NCBI GenBank assembly: GCA_023053685.1
Contig: JALIGW010000001.1
Location: 53,689,359 to 53,753,358, forward strand
Length of the DNA: 64,000 bases
Origin: Diadophis punctatus similis
Lineage: Eukaryota; Chordata; Lepidosauria; Squamata; Dipsadidae
Direction: 5' to 3'
Every line of letters starts with the position of its first letter. Positions within the stretch are counted from its first letter, which is position 1. The notes under the pieces are model-generated. The model ran no database searches. It saw nothing but the letters and a program-made list of their open reading frames with translations, and was not told the origin of the DNA. Of this stretch, positions 1 to 9,655 are shown piece by piece. Position numbers and translations under genes: made by a program.

Positions 1-1916
1 GCTTTGTTTCATATTGCAAAATTGTTATCTCGTTTTTGCATAAGTTTTGTTGGGCAATCTGCTCACTGGCATAAATTCAGTTGTCTGAGTTGACCTGAAA
101 ATGGGTCATTTGTTCTGTCATTGTGAATCAGGAGAAAAATTACTGAGATTTTCATCCAGAAGATAAAAAGTACATTTGGAACAGATGGTTATTTTATTTG
201 TTTCTTAGACTAGGGCTCCAAAAGAGAGAGAGAGAAAGAGAGAGAGAAGGAGAGAGAGAGAGAATGTAGGTCATCTATCATCAACATACTGTACTATGAG
301 TGACTTCAAATTGTGTAATCACCAGTAGGCTGTATTCCTGCATCTTAAAAAGAATTGTCACTTTAATTACTGTCATTCCTAGTCATATGGAATTAGGAAC
401 ACAAGAAAAAGCAATCAGGGTTACTCTTGTTTTCATTCTATCATCAACAAGGCCTTGCTTTCTACTGATTCTTGAGTACTTGAGACAATAGGTTCTTAAA
501 GACAGGTCAGTGTCAAACCTCACCAAATCAAGATCTTAATAAAAGTCTGAAAAAATGTTTTGTTTGGAACTCTAGAAAGTTGCAATCATTTGGGTGAGAT
601 ATTTCATGTTCAGATTAGTCAGTTTTGTAATAAATCTGAATAGGACATTTTTAACAGATTGTTAGTTCACATTAAATTAAAGCATTTAAGGCAGCACTTA
701 AGCAGAGTCATTCATACTTTTTATCTAGTTTAAGGTCACATGCCAGTTTTCCCATGGAAATGCTATTACTGTCACCATAATTACTGCTTGTTTCTGAAGA
801 TGCCATATGTAACAGACAGTATTTTGGAGGGCAAAGGCTACCTGCAAAAATACATTATATATGAGGAATTAAAAATATAATTATCATTTTAATGTCTCTG
901 TTCAAACATATTGTGAGATTAGATTTAGAATGCCTTATGTAATGTTGATAATCTTGTTTTAAAACAAGAAAGATATACTGTACTTTAAGGGATAGAAAAG
1001 GACACCAAACATAGGCATCAAAATAAAGTTCACTGTAACCAAAATGTATATTTGGGACTTTTTAACTTAGAAACCAGGCAAGTAAATGGCCAGAGGGAAA
1101 TACCTCATATTCTCTTGAAAGGCTAGAACTGGAGAGCATCCAATAAACATGAAAAGGGAAAAATCAGGACAGAAAAAAGTACCACTTCACAAATCACAAA
1201 ATTTGGAATTTTGAACCAAAAGATATTATGATGACCACAAACGTGGACAGGTTTAGAAGAGAATTAAATAGATTTATGGTGCAGACTATCAAGAGCTATG
1301 AAGTTGAATACTGCCCCAGGTTTAGAGAAAATACATAACTCATTACTAGTTGCTAAGAAGCCAATTATTTAGTCAATGTCCATCTTGTTGGGATCTTATA
1401 CCTGGTTGGACACAGGATACTAGATAAGACTAGATTAAGAATGACTTTTCTGTTTTTATATTTTGCTGGAGAAAAAACCCTCTCCAAATCACATTTGAAC
1501 ATGGCTTTCACTGAATTTTAGCATCTGATGTACTGTATCAGTTATTATATTTAAGAGAATTGTGTAACCAAGCTGGAAAACTATTATAAAATAGAGAAGA
1601 GCAATAATTTTATTTGTTCATTATGAGATAAGAGTGTAACTCTAGATCCTAACGAAATCAATGGAAACCACCGCAACAAGCTTTGAAAGAATGAATAAGG
1701 AAAGGACAGACCACCATTAATGTTGATAACAAAAGTCATTGTACCTCTCCATTTCTATGTTGTCCAGACTACACCGGGAATACAGCAACAAGTTCTGGCT
1801 ATGACATTTAAAGAAAGCCACTGACATATTGAACATGTCCAGAGTAGAAAAAAGTTATAAAAGGTCTGGAAGAAAAACGTATGAGGAATAGTTGGTTCAC
1901 TAGATATGTTGAGCCA
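1..1916. other. Intergenic, no gene recognised
   Basis: AT-rich sequence with no reading frame of recognisable family and no clear transposon ends. It lies far downstream (3') of DUSP10. The only structure seen is a short GA-rich simple repeat at 223-263. Confidence 0.6.
223..263. repeat. (GA)n simple repeat
   Basis: Imperfect GA dinucleotide run, interrupted by AAAG and AAGG. Confidence 0.9.
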
Positions 1917-1919
1917 GAA

Positions 1920-2745
1920 CAAGAAAAGACCGCAGGGATATATGACTTTTTTCTTTTTTTTTCTTTTTTTGAAAAAGTTTTTATTTTTCTCCACCATAAA
2001 ACACAATACATAAAAACATATATACCAACAATACGTAAACATATATTTATACTATCTTTTGAATAAAAAATAATAGAATATCCTAAATCATCTCAAATTT
2101 CTAATTTTGCTGCCTGTCTTATAGAAACAAAGGTATAAATTCAGTAGCTAATTCAATTAAAGACAGACTAAACAATTTTACTCACTTTCAAATTCTAATA
2201 TCTGTATCATTACATGATAAATATTAATTTTTATTCTCACTCTATTCTAAAATTTTGGTATATAAAAATATTTATCTAATGCTACCTCCTTTCTCTTTTT
2301 GTCATCCAAGTTATTACACTCATATTTCTCATTTCTCTATCTCTTATCTATTAAATTTATCTATTAAATTTACATTAAGTAATTTTACCTTCTTTTTCAA
2401 CCCATTCATAAAATTTCCCCCAAACTTTATAAAACTCCGAATCTTCTTTGTCCTCAATTTTCATTGTAAGTCTATTCATTTCTGCACGGTTCATTATCTT
2501 TCTTAATACTTCTCGATATGTTGGTATTCTATTCAACTTCCAATTTTATGCATAAACAATTCTAGTGGCAGTGACTATGTGAACAATTAAATTTATTTCT
2601 TCTTTATTAAATTTTTCTGGCAATATGCCTAATAGAAATATTTCCGGATTTAAGTCAATACTTTGTTTTAAAATATTTTCAATCCATATTCGAATTTCTG
2701 TCCAATATTTTTTAGCTTATGGTAAAAAGAACCAGGTATGTGACT
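1920..2745 (-). mobile_element. L1-type LINE, 5'-truncated 3' end
   Basis: Read on the minus strand, about 2735 down to 2380 translates into a decayed L1 ORF2 C-terminus. It starts near KYWTEIRIWIENIL, continues through LPEKFNKEEINLIVHIVTATRIVYA, and goes on to RKIMNRAEMNRLTMKIEDKED, with in-frame stops. This matches the conserved tail of vertebrate L1 ORF2 (the TAAR-type motif followed by a K(I/M)xxxAEMDKLT motif). An AT-rich 3' UTR and a T-rich run near 1945-1980 (the poly-A tail in reverse) follow. It is a dead copy. Confidence 0.7.
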
Positions 2746-2823
2746 ATTTTCATACATCTAAAGAGCAGAAGATATTCTAAGTTGTTCCAGAACACAAGAC
2801 AAGGACAATGTAACAATTACAAT

Positions 2824-3133
2824 CAGGGGTGGGTTCCTGCGGTATGCTCTTACCTGTTGGTTGCCGCAGAACCGAAGAAGCTGGTGGCATTCGCGGCACG
2901 GGGCTTCCCCCGCCCGCTTTCCCCCACCCGCCTGGATGCCACCATTTGCGTTCTTTTGCCCTCTGCGCAAGCAGAATGCTTTGCGCATGCGCAGAGGGCA
3001 AAAGAACGCAAATGGCGGCATCTAGGCGGGCGGGGGAAAGCGGGCGGGGAAGCCCCGCGCCGTGAACACCACCGGCTTCTTTGGTTTTGCGGTGACCAAC
3101 AAGTAAGAGCGTACCGGCAGGAACCCACCCCTG
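2824..3133. mobile_element. Fold-back hAT MITE, 310 bp
   Basis: The element starts CAGGGGTGGGTTCCTGC and ends with the inverse. It is flanked by a perfect 8-bp TSD, ATTACAAT, at 2816-2823 and 3134-3141. Nearly the whole element is one palindrome whose arms meet around 2970-2980, so it would fold into a ~150-bp hairpin. It carries a perfect GCGCATGCGC motif near the centre (2983-2992). The reading frames found across it are shadows of the palindrome. The 8-bp TSD and CAG ends are hallmarks of the hAT superfamily. Confidence 0.93.
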
Positions 3134-3174
3134 ATTACAATGATGCAGATTTCAGTTCATCACCAAGAAAACTT

Positions 3175-3355
3175 TAAGAGCTATTTAATAATGGAACAGA
3201 CTGTCTCAGGAAGAGGTGGCCTTCTCCACCGGAGATGTTCAAACAGAAACTGGATGGCCATCTATCAAACCAGTCATTCCTTGCACTGGGCAGGAACGAT
3301 TCTTGCACTTGGATTAGATGATCTCCAAATTCCCTCTCAATCTTACTATAGTGAA
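3175..3355 (+). mobile_element. CR1-type LINE 3' end fragment
   Basis: It resembles the terminal part of a CR1 element: a segment equivalent to 'AGAAACTGGATGGCCATC', then a CACTGGGCAGG block, then TTGGATTAGATGATCTCC and CAATTCCCTCTCAATCTTAC. These are the degenerate C-terminal and 3' UTR signatures of amniote CR1. It is heavily decayed and 5'-truncated. Confidence 0.65.
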
Positions 3356-3616
3356 TTTGTTCCCATGCATATATCAGTCAGATGAAGCATTATGCCTATC
3401 CTCAATGTTTTTAGGTGTGAGATTTCCCTCTATGATCTAGCATCGTAGTCTCTGTGGGTTCCATTGACAAACTGTTCAGGAGGAAGGGTGAAGTTAAATT
3501 TACTGCAGCCTCTAAAAGTAGATTCCTTGACAAGAAACGGCTACTTGCATGCACTTCTTCAGATTGAGCCAGGGGTGTATGACTTCAGACCATCTCATCT
3601 GGCTGATTGGGTACAG

Positions 3617-4287
3617 CAGTCCTTCTCAAATAGTGGTGTGCGCCCCCTGGGGGGGGGCTCGGAGCGATGCCAAGGGGCGCGTGTGACCCCGGGGAACATG
3701 TGTAATCCCTCTCGATTGATTCCCCCGGATGGGGAGTGTTTTCCCAGTTGCATGTTGCTCCGAACCCGGAAGAGAAGGCGGCCAGACGGGGCAGGGCAGC
3801 TGCGTGAGTTCTTGTTGTTCTCAGCGGGCGCCGTGGTAGCCATGAACAACATGGCAAACCTGCTGCTGGACAAGGAAGAGCATCCTCTGCAGCTGGGCGA
3901 AAGCTTCGAACAGCATCCTAAAGCCTCCTTCCACACCATTCGCTGTGAGTGCCCGGCAGAGGCGGCGCTTATGGGCCAGGCCGGTAATCCCAAAACATTG
4001 GCTTGATTAAGCTGGCTTGGCCCCGTGTCAAAAGAGGGCCCTAACCATGGTAGCCTATGCCTGCCTAACCGAAAACAGGCTCCACTGAATTCAGTGTGAC
4101 TTACTCCCAGGTAAGTGGGTAGAGCAGCCTTCCCTAGCCAATAGCTTGCTTGCAGTTTATAATAAGTAAAATAATAAATATTGACACTAAAATTCCATTG
4201 GGGCCCAGATCGGAGAGTTGGGGGCGCGCGAAATGTTTACTTCTTCCTGGGGGGGGGGGCGTAACAGAAAATAATTGAGAAGCACTG
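3617..4287. mobile_element. Charlie-like hAT carrying captured host sequence
   Basis: Left end CAGTCCTTCTCAAATAGTG, right end (inverse) CAGTGCTTCTCAATTATTTT. Flanks are GGGTACAG (3609-3616) and GGTTACAG (4288-4295), a 7/8 TSD. The first ~90 bp and last ~75 bp match the inverted ends of the copy at 22342-22916. That copy has a BED-finger transposase start at this place; here the interior (~3710-4205) is unrelated host-type DNA holding an EAF1-like first exon, its upstream GC-rich leader and the start of an intron. This is the architecture of a pack-type (transduplicating) non-autonomous element. Confidence 0.85.
3842..3944 (+). pseudogene. EAF1: Captured first coding exon of EAF1 (ELL-associated factor 1)
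   Basis: From the ATG at 3842 the frame is open for 34 codons. It starts [14 protein letters not shown] and continues through [19 protein letters not shown], then one base (T, 3944) before GTGAGT at 3945. EAF1 of vertebrates begins with M-N, A-N-x-L-L-D-x-E-E-H, L-G-E-S-F-E and A-S-F-H-T-I-R-Y-D, so about 25 of 34 positions agree. The split Tyr codon (T|AT) agrees with a phase-1 splice donor at this place. EAF1 is a cofactor of the ELL elongation factor in the nucleus. No later EAF1 exons follow; downstream is intron-like DNA and then the transposon end. It is therefore a fragment moved inside a hAT element, not the resident gene. EAF2 fits worse (different N-terminus). Confidence 0.85.
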
Positions 4288-4295
4288 GGTTACAG

Positions 4296-5035
4296 AAAGA
4301 TAAAAGCAAATGGAAGAAAATGAGTTGAAAGGCAAAAATGGGAGAAGATGGAAGGAAAGATAAAAGCAATGGAACACAGGATGATTTATATTGGTACTAT
4401 CTTGCACTGTGCTTTGATACTGTATATACACACATCAAATAAACATCCTAATATTGAAGTAAAGATTGGCTAAAGTTTGTGCTAAAAAATAGCATCCTTT
4501 ACACTGTCCCTTTTGGAAAAGGGTGACAATTCCCCACATGCCACATGCCTTATAAATGACCTTTGTGTTGCAGCTCAGTCTTTTTCCCTAGGGATTATAG
4601 GCTTAATTTATTAGCATCTGCATACATACAATCTCTATTTTTGTATTTGCTTTGGAAAGGGAAACAGCAATTCCAGAATGAGGCATGCTGGAACATAACC
4701 AGAAAAAAAATATTCATCTTTTTCACATTTCATTTCAACTGAAAGCCAATCCTGTTGCATTCCTCTGAGCTGAAATCCTTTTCAATACTGATATGCGGCT
4801 TGGAGGCCCAATGCAGCCTTTTTTATTCCTGTTATCCAGGCAGAATGAGAAGATTCTGGAAGATGTTTAAGTCAGCAGAATAGGATACAGTTCTAGCATC
4901 AGATGGAAACCAAGGGAAAATGGCAGCCCTGGCCAAAGTCCTAGGAGGCATGGCTATGGTCATTTGTCATCTATTAGCACAGAGGTCTTCAAATTAGCCT
5001 CTTGAGGTGATTACCCAGTGAATGTAAGATCTTAT
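4296..5035. other. Intergenic, nothing recognised
   Basis: AT-rich unique-looking sequence. No coding frame, transposon end or tandem repeat was supported. Confidence 0.5.
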
Positions 5036-5045
5036 TTGTGTGACT

Positions 5046-5340
5046 AAGTTGAAGGAGGGCAAGTTGCTTGTGCACTGTTGTCTCAACTGTACAGGTTTAT
5101 CCCTGCCAGGGCTGCTGGACTTGATTGCTAGGCTGATGGCAGAATTTCCCTGGTTAATATTGAGGGACTTCTATGGGCCTTTCCTTGTTCCTGCTGCAAG
5201 GAGCTCTTTCCCTTGCAACCTGCACCTGGAAACAGCTCAGGATTTCATGGCCACTATGAGAACCATGGTTGTGGCCCAATTTACTGAGGACCCAATGACC
5301 ACCTGAAAAGTCACATGGTAGATGTAGTCTTTGTCTTGGT
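5046..5340 (+). mobile_element. LINE endonuclease fragment (L2/CR1 group)
   Basis: Conceptual translation gives LPGLLDLIARLMAEFPWLIL, then RDFYGP, later AQDFMATMRTMVVAQFTEDP, then stops. This follows the order of the AP-endonuclease domain of L2/CR1-group LINEs, where a GDFN motif is followed by a DFMxxxxxxGLxQ motif and P-T-H. The key GDFN is changed to RDFY and the frame breaks, so it is a dead fragment. Confidence 0.55.
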
Positions 5341-5350
5341 CAGATGTAAC

Positions 5351-5720
5351 CAGGGGTGGGTTCCTCCCGGTTTGGACCAATCTTCCAAACCAGTAGTGAC
5401 CCACTGGTGATGTCACGGATCTGATTCGGTCGGTGCTGGTCTATGGGTGCTGCCATCTTTTTTTAAAAAATTTTTTGCAAATGTTTCCCTGTTTGGATGG
5501 CTTCTCCTCTTCCGCTGCTTGAAAAGGGGCCCTCCCGCCTCCCACTGGGTTAATACTGACTTTTATTTCTTCACCCGAAGCACAGCTGATCAGCTCCTCA
5601 GCTGTGTTTCTGGCTGATTCCTGCTACTGAGCATGCGCGGAAGCCAAATTGCACGAGGGGACGCACACGTGAAATGTCGCGATGCGAACCGGTGGTGAAG
5701 GTAAGTGGAATCCACCCCTG
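5351..5720. mobile_element. hAT MITE, GGGTTCC family, 370 bp
   Basis: It begins CAGGGGTGGGTTCCTCCC and ends TGGAATCCACCCCTG. Flanks GATGTAAC (5343-5350) and GACCTAAC (5721-5728) agree at 6 of 8 bases, a decayed TSD. The interior differs from the fold-back copies but shares a CATGCGCGGAAGC core near the right side. Confidence 0.8.
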
Positions 5721-5789
5721 GACCTAACAGAATCTAAAAGTGGGGGGGGGGGAGGCACTGAACTTTGCAATTCTTTTTCTTGCTGCCCA

Positions 5790-5920
5790 CAACCAGCTAG
5801 AGAAATAGATTGAATTGAGAGTGAGTGACTGGCCCAAAGTCACTCAATGAGCTCCATGGCTGAGGGTGGTCTAGTACCCCTACTCCTAGTCCAACACCTT
5901 AAGCACTACAATGCACTGAC
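5790..5920. mobile_element. tRNA-SINE/MIR-like fragment
   Basis: It contains GACTGGCCCAAAGTCACTCAATGAG and a CATGGCTGAGGGTGGTCTAGTACCC block. These resemble the 'GCCCAAGGTCACCCAGTGAGC...CATGGC...GGGATTTGAAC' arrangement of amniote MIR-like SINEs. Similar blocks are at 9510 and 20930. Confidence 0.45.
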
Positions 5921-5978
5921 TCTTCACATGCCTTCAAAATATATTCCTGAGGATTCCTCAGTCATCCAAAGCATATAT

Positions 5979-6927
5979 AGGTACTCCTGGACTTACAACA
6001 GTTCATTTAGCGACTGTTCAATATACAACGGCACCAGTGGTGGGTTCCTACCAGTGCGGTCCACTCTATAGCACCGTTGGCGGCCCGCTGGTGACATCAC
6101 AGTACCGGTGCGGTCGGTTGCCGGTGCCTGGGCGCCGCCATTTTTTAAAAAACATTTTTAAATTTTTTTTAAAATTTTCTTCTGCGCATGCCCAGAAGCC
6201 AAGCTTCCGACATTGCGCATGCGCTGCCTTCCTACCCCACAGTGAGTCCAAGCAGGGGAGGATGGCTGAGGGAGCGTGTGAGATGCTGAAATATCGGGCG
6301 GAAGGAGCTATCTCCATTCCCCTCCCTTCAGCAGTCCGAGAAGCCACGAACGTGCGGTGATGATCCTAGGCATTTTTGCATGTTTGAGGCTTCTTGAGCT
6401 GCTGAGGGGAGGGGGAATGGGTGGCAGGACCTATCTCAGTTCCCCTCCCTTCAGCAGTCCGAGAAGCCACGCCCACCCAGTCACATGGTCGGCAAGCCAC
6501 GCCCACCCGGTCACATGGCTGGCAAGCCACACCCACAAAATAAGCCACACCCACAGAGTGGTAGTAAAAAAATTAAGAACCCGTCCCTGAACGGCACTCA
6601 AAAAAGTGACTTATGACCATTTTTCACATTTATGACTGTTGCAGCATGCCCATGGTCATGTGATCAAAATTCGGGCACTTGGCAACTGACCCATATTTAT
6701 GACAGTTGCAGTGTCCCAGTGTCATGTGATCACCTTTTGTGACCTTCTTACAAGCAAAGTCAAATGGGGAAGCCAGATTGATTTAACAACCATGTTACTA
6801 ACTTAACAACTGCAATGATTCACTTAAGAACTATGGCAAGAAAGGTAGTAACATAGGGCAAAGTTCACTTAACAGGTATTTATCTTAGCAAAACAGAAGT
6901 TATGGTTGTAAATCAAGGACTATCGAT
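5979..6927. mobile_element. Squamate DNA transposon, split by a hAT insertion
   Basis: The left part reads TAGGTACTCCTGGACTTACAA and the right part ends GTAAATCAAGGACTA, so the ends are inverted versions of a GTAGTCCTNGACTTAC terminus. The interior has the repeated GTCATGTGATCA and CACTTAACAA blocks. Positions 6027-6034 and 6590-6597 (AACGGCAC) are the duplicated target of the inner element at 6035-6589; removing it restores one continuous ~390-bp repeat. Related fragments are at 61066-61289 and 61390-61460. The superfamily was not determined. Confidence 0.65.
6035..6589. mobile_element. hAT MITE, GGGTTCC family, 555 bp, nested
   Basis: It begins CAGTGGTGGGTTCCTACC and ends AAGAACCCGTCCCTG, with a perfect TSD AACGGCAC at 6027-6034 and 6590-6597. 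It shares most of its interior with 33253-33884 and 59996-60553 in inverse orientation: the GCGGCCCGCTGGTGACATCAC block, the A/T run, the CATGCGCAGAAG block and the tandem GCCACGCCCACC...CACATGG units near 6470-6560. It contains GCGCATGCGC at 6215-6224. Confidence 0.93.
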
Positions 6928-7122
6928 ACAGTGGTTCAAAAAGGCCTATAGTATGAAAGAGGTGAGAAGTGAGAATGTAACATTGGATGCTTTCTGTTTT
7001 CCAAGTACCAGTAATTGTTATTGTTTTTTACACACAGTCTACAAAATGGTTTTTACTGGGTTTGTTACATTTGACCATTGGATCTTTCTCAAGGATCTAA
7101 GATAGTTAAAAATGTTATTAGT

Positions 7123-7382
7123 TTGTTTGTTTGTTTATTTATTTATTTATTTATTTGTGAGATTTATATACCGCCTCACAGTGCAAGCACTCTCTAAGCG
7201 GTTTACACCAGTAAGCAATGTATATTTATATTGCCCCCAACAATCTGGGTCCTCATTTTACCTACCTCGGAAGGATGGAAGGCTGAGTCAACCTTGAGCC
7301 GGTGAGATTTGAACCGCTGACCTGCGGATCACAGTCAGCTAAAGTGGCCTGCAGTACTGCCTCTAACCGTTGCACAATGCAC
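7123..7382 (-). mobile_element. Squamate tRNA-derived SINE (Sauria-SINE type), minus strand
   Basis: On the minus strand it reads from near 7380 (tRNA-like head with CAACGGTTAGAGGCAGTACTG) through AAGGTTGACTCAGCCTTCC, GGTAAAATGAGGACCCAGATTG, TTGGGGGCAATA and AAACCGCTTAGAG to the (TTTA)n tail at 7123-7157. This is the same element as the plus-strand copy at 10285-10530. Anciently diverged. Confidence 0.8.
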
Positions 7383-8000
7383 TATTCCAAATAATGTAAT
7401 TTTTGGTAATGGAGATTTTGTCCATTCCTATTGTACCCAATGATTTTCCAGAACTTCTGGTATGACATCAAGCGCACCAATCACTATTGTCACCTCTACT
7501 ACTTTCTTCTTCCACAGTCATTCAATCTCTATTTCAAAGACTTCAAGGAGTTTTCCTAGTTCTTTCTGAATGATCCTTCCATCTCCAGCTCCTTCCGCCT
7601 CAATTATACATCTGGTACTTACTTCTTTGTAACTATAGTAGAATTATGTCTGGTTTACTATGGAGTAAACATTTATCAGATTGTATTTGGAAGTCCTAAG
7701 AATCTCAACCACTGTGTTCTGAACCCCTTTTAATATTGTGTCTATGGAGATTCTCAATCATCCAGGTCATGGTTGTCCCAAAGATGCTTTTCCAAAAGGC
7801 AACCAGACTTTTTGGGGGGGGTTTTCTTTGAAAACGTTTCACTTTCAGAACTGAAGAATCTTCTTGATGAGAAGTGAAACAGTTTCAAAGAAAAAAACCA
7901 AGAAAGTCCAGTTCTCTTTTGAAAAAACACCTTGGTTTTTTTTTTAATATTGTGATTCCACCAATTCTTTGATTGTGGGTGAGTTGTTATTGCTATTATT
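7383..8000 (-). mobile_element. R4/Dong-like LINE C-terminal fragment, split by a foldback
   Basis: The minus strand translates near 7500-7400 to KVVEVTIVIGALDVIPEVLE and then TKSPLPKITLFGIVH. This matches the end of R4/Dong-type LINE proteins (VPVVVGALG...K.......LQK..LLGTA pattern). A second block near 7720-7640 encodes QNTVVEILRTSKYNL. The LINE is interrupted by the palindromic insertion at 7741-7942 and resumes after it. Non-functional. Confidence 0.55.
7741..7942. mobile_element. Palindromic retro-type foldback (Penelope-tail-like)
   Basis: The sequence TCTATGGAGATTCTCAATCATCC starts an arm that is inverted later: TTTTCTTTGAAAACGTTTCAC pairs with GAGAAGTGAAACAGTTTCAAAG, and TTCCAAAAGGCAACCAGACTTT pairs with the segment at 7900-7930. 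The same family is at 45579-45788. It is flanked by a direct repeat TTTAATATTGTG (about 7729-7740 and 7943-7954), a 12-bp TSD that is too long for hAT and typical of target-primed reverse transcription. The Penelope link is an inference from the resemblance of the encoded tail. Confidence 0.65.
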
Positions 8001-9123
8001 ATTCCTATTAAAGGATGGCATATAAACATAAAAAATACAGCAGTCAATGATGGAATTACAGAGGCACATTTTTTGTCTTCTCAAAACATCTTTGTCTCCA
8101 AGTAGCAGAAAAGCTGAAATAGTGATCAAGAGCGATGATGTAGCCTATTTTTTAAAAAACGAAAAGCTTATGTTCTCATAACAATTCCTGATCTGCCTCT
8201 TGCTCTTTGTAGTTTTTTCTTACTAGCAAGAAAACAAAATTTGAAGCATTCTATCCAGAATATAAGAGACGTGCACACAATATTGTAAATCTTGGAAGTA
8301 GTGGCTGTTTCTAAAGGAAGCAAATATGCTGTTCTCTGGGAAGTGTGCTTGTGTTTGCTGTGGGGCAATGTCTTTGACAGTGAAATATAATGCTCTTTCT
8401 TTATAGGCTTGTTGCTATTTCTGAGGCTTTTCATTTCTCTGGAAATGACATGGAATTGATACTTTCAAGTCAGCCCTCAAAAAAGAAGGAACATGCTTCA
8501 TGTTTGCAGTTGCAAAAGACATCTTTTGAAGTGGGCAGCGAGCTATGGCAGAGCAAATTGATGCCTGGCTCCTGGGACAAAGACATGGAAAAATGTCTGC
8601 TGCTAGCTGGCAGATCCCAGAGAAAAACCATCTGTTAAGGCTTCAAGTGATTGATAAGTGCTATTCTGTTGATGGGTTCCTAACTTCATGGGTATGTGCT
8701 CAGGCGCTTCTTGATTCTGTCAGCTTGAAGGAAGAGAAGAGCAGAAATCAAGGGCAGCAAGTGTTAACGCAGGAAAATAAACGCAATTACATTCAAATAT
8801 GATGAGATGGAGGCCTTTCTATGAGCGGTTTCCCCCCTTATTTATTACTTATTGCCTTATTTTCTTATTTCTTTTGCCACAAGCACAAACTCTTTAACAT
8901 ACAGTCCATATATGACATGAAGGAGAGAATAAGGTTATCGTTCTTCACCATGTTTTGAAAAATTAAAATTATAAATTACATTTTCAGAGTTATTAGGAAG
9001 CACCCAGCCAGGCAAAAGGAAGGTTCAAGCGTGGAATTAGCCTGGAGTATTGCACAACTGCAAAAGAGCTAGAATGGATTCCCACTCCCCCCCACCCCAT
9101 AAAGTTCCTTGGAGCCTTATCTA
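8001..9123. other. Intergenic, nothing recognised
   Basis: No repeat ends or coding similarity could be supported. Short frames at 8168-8802 lack family signatures. Confidence 0.5.
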
Positions 9124-9264
9124 ACAGATTAACAGAGTTGGAAGGGACCTTGCAGGTCATCTAGTCCAACCCCCTGCCCAAGCAGGAGACCCTACATCTG
9201 CCTCTACCTAGGATCAAACTCACAACCTCCTGATTATGAGGCAAGAGCTCTACCTCTAGGCCTA
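9124..9264 (-). mobile_element. tRNA-derived SINE with a CR1-type tail
   Basis: On the minus strand the head reads GAGGTAGAGCTCTTGCCTC and then AGGTTGTGAGTTTGATCCTAG. These correspond to Pol III A and B boxes (B-box like GAGTTTGATCC). The tail reads GGGGGTTGGACTAGATGACC and then AAGGTCCCTTCCAACTCTG, the 3' end of CR1. A tRNA head joined to a CR1 tail indicates a SINE mobilised by CR1. A head-only relative is at 30640-30722. Confidence 0.75.
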
Positions 9265-9499
9265 ATTGTTCCCAGGAGTAAGCTGCCAGGTCAGGGAGAT
9301 TTCTGTATTATAGGCAGAACACAATAAAGCAGTTAACTCGAACTCCGTGTGTGGGTCTGGTTGTTTGTACTTCAGAGAAAAGACATAAAAGCTACTAAAT
9401 ATTTTTCTTCCTAGTGTTTTCCTGCAAGTGCAGGCTCCGTTCCCCCCCCCCAAATCAATCAGAGGTTGATATATTTGGTTGCGACAAGAATTGACTAAC

Positions 9500-9655
9500 T
9501 GGCTTAGTCGCGCAACCCTGATGTTGTGGGCTGAAAGAGAATGACTGTCCCAAAGACATCCAGCTGGCTTTCATGGCTAAAGTGGGACTAGAACTCATGG
9601 GCTTCTAGTTTTGAGCCTGGTTCCTTAACCACTAAACCAAATTGGCTCTACATAA
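9500..9655. mobile_element. tRNA-SINE/MIR-like fragment
   Basis: The block GACTGTCCCAAAGACATCCAGCTGGCTTTCATGGCTAAAGTGGGACTAGAACTCATGG matches a diverged copy at 20960-21020 almost word for word (CACCCAGTTGGCTTTCATGGC, then GGGACTAGAGCTCATGG). Both end in a CTAAACCAAATTGGCTCT-like tail, which in reverse resembles a tRNA head. Confidence 0.5.

Noticed and set aside
2719..3177. 152-codon frame plus overlapping frames on both strands
   Set aside because: Shadow frames of the fold-back hAT at 2824-3133.
3464..4006. 180-codon plus-strand open frame as an independent gene
   Set aside because: Its first part runs through the flanking DNA and the hAT end. Only the portion from 3842 to 3944 has protein similarity (EAF1), and the rest is leader or intron read-through.
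9176..9262. Functional tRNA gene (A and B boxes on the minus strand)
   Set aside because: The cloverleaf is not complete and the sequence continues into a CR1 tail, so it is a SINE.
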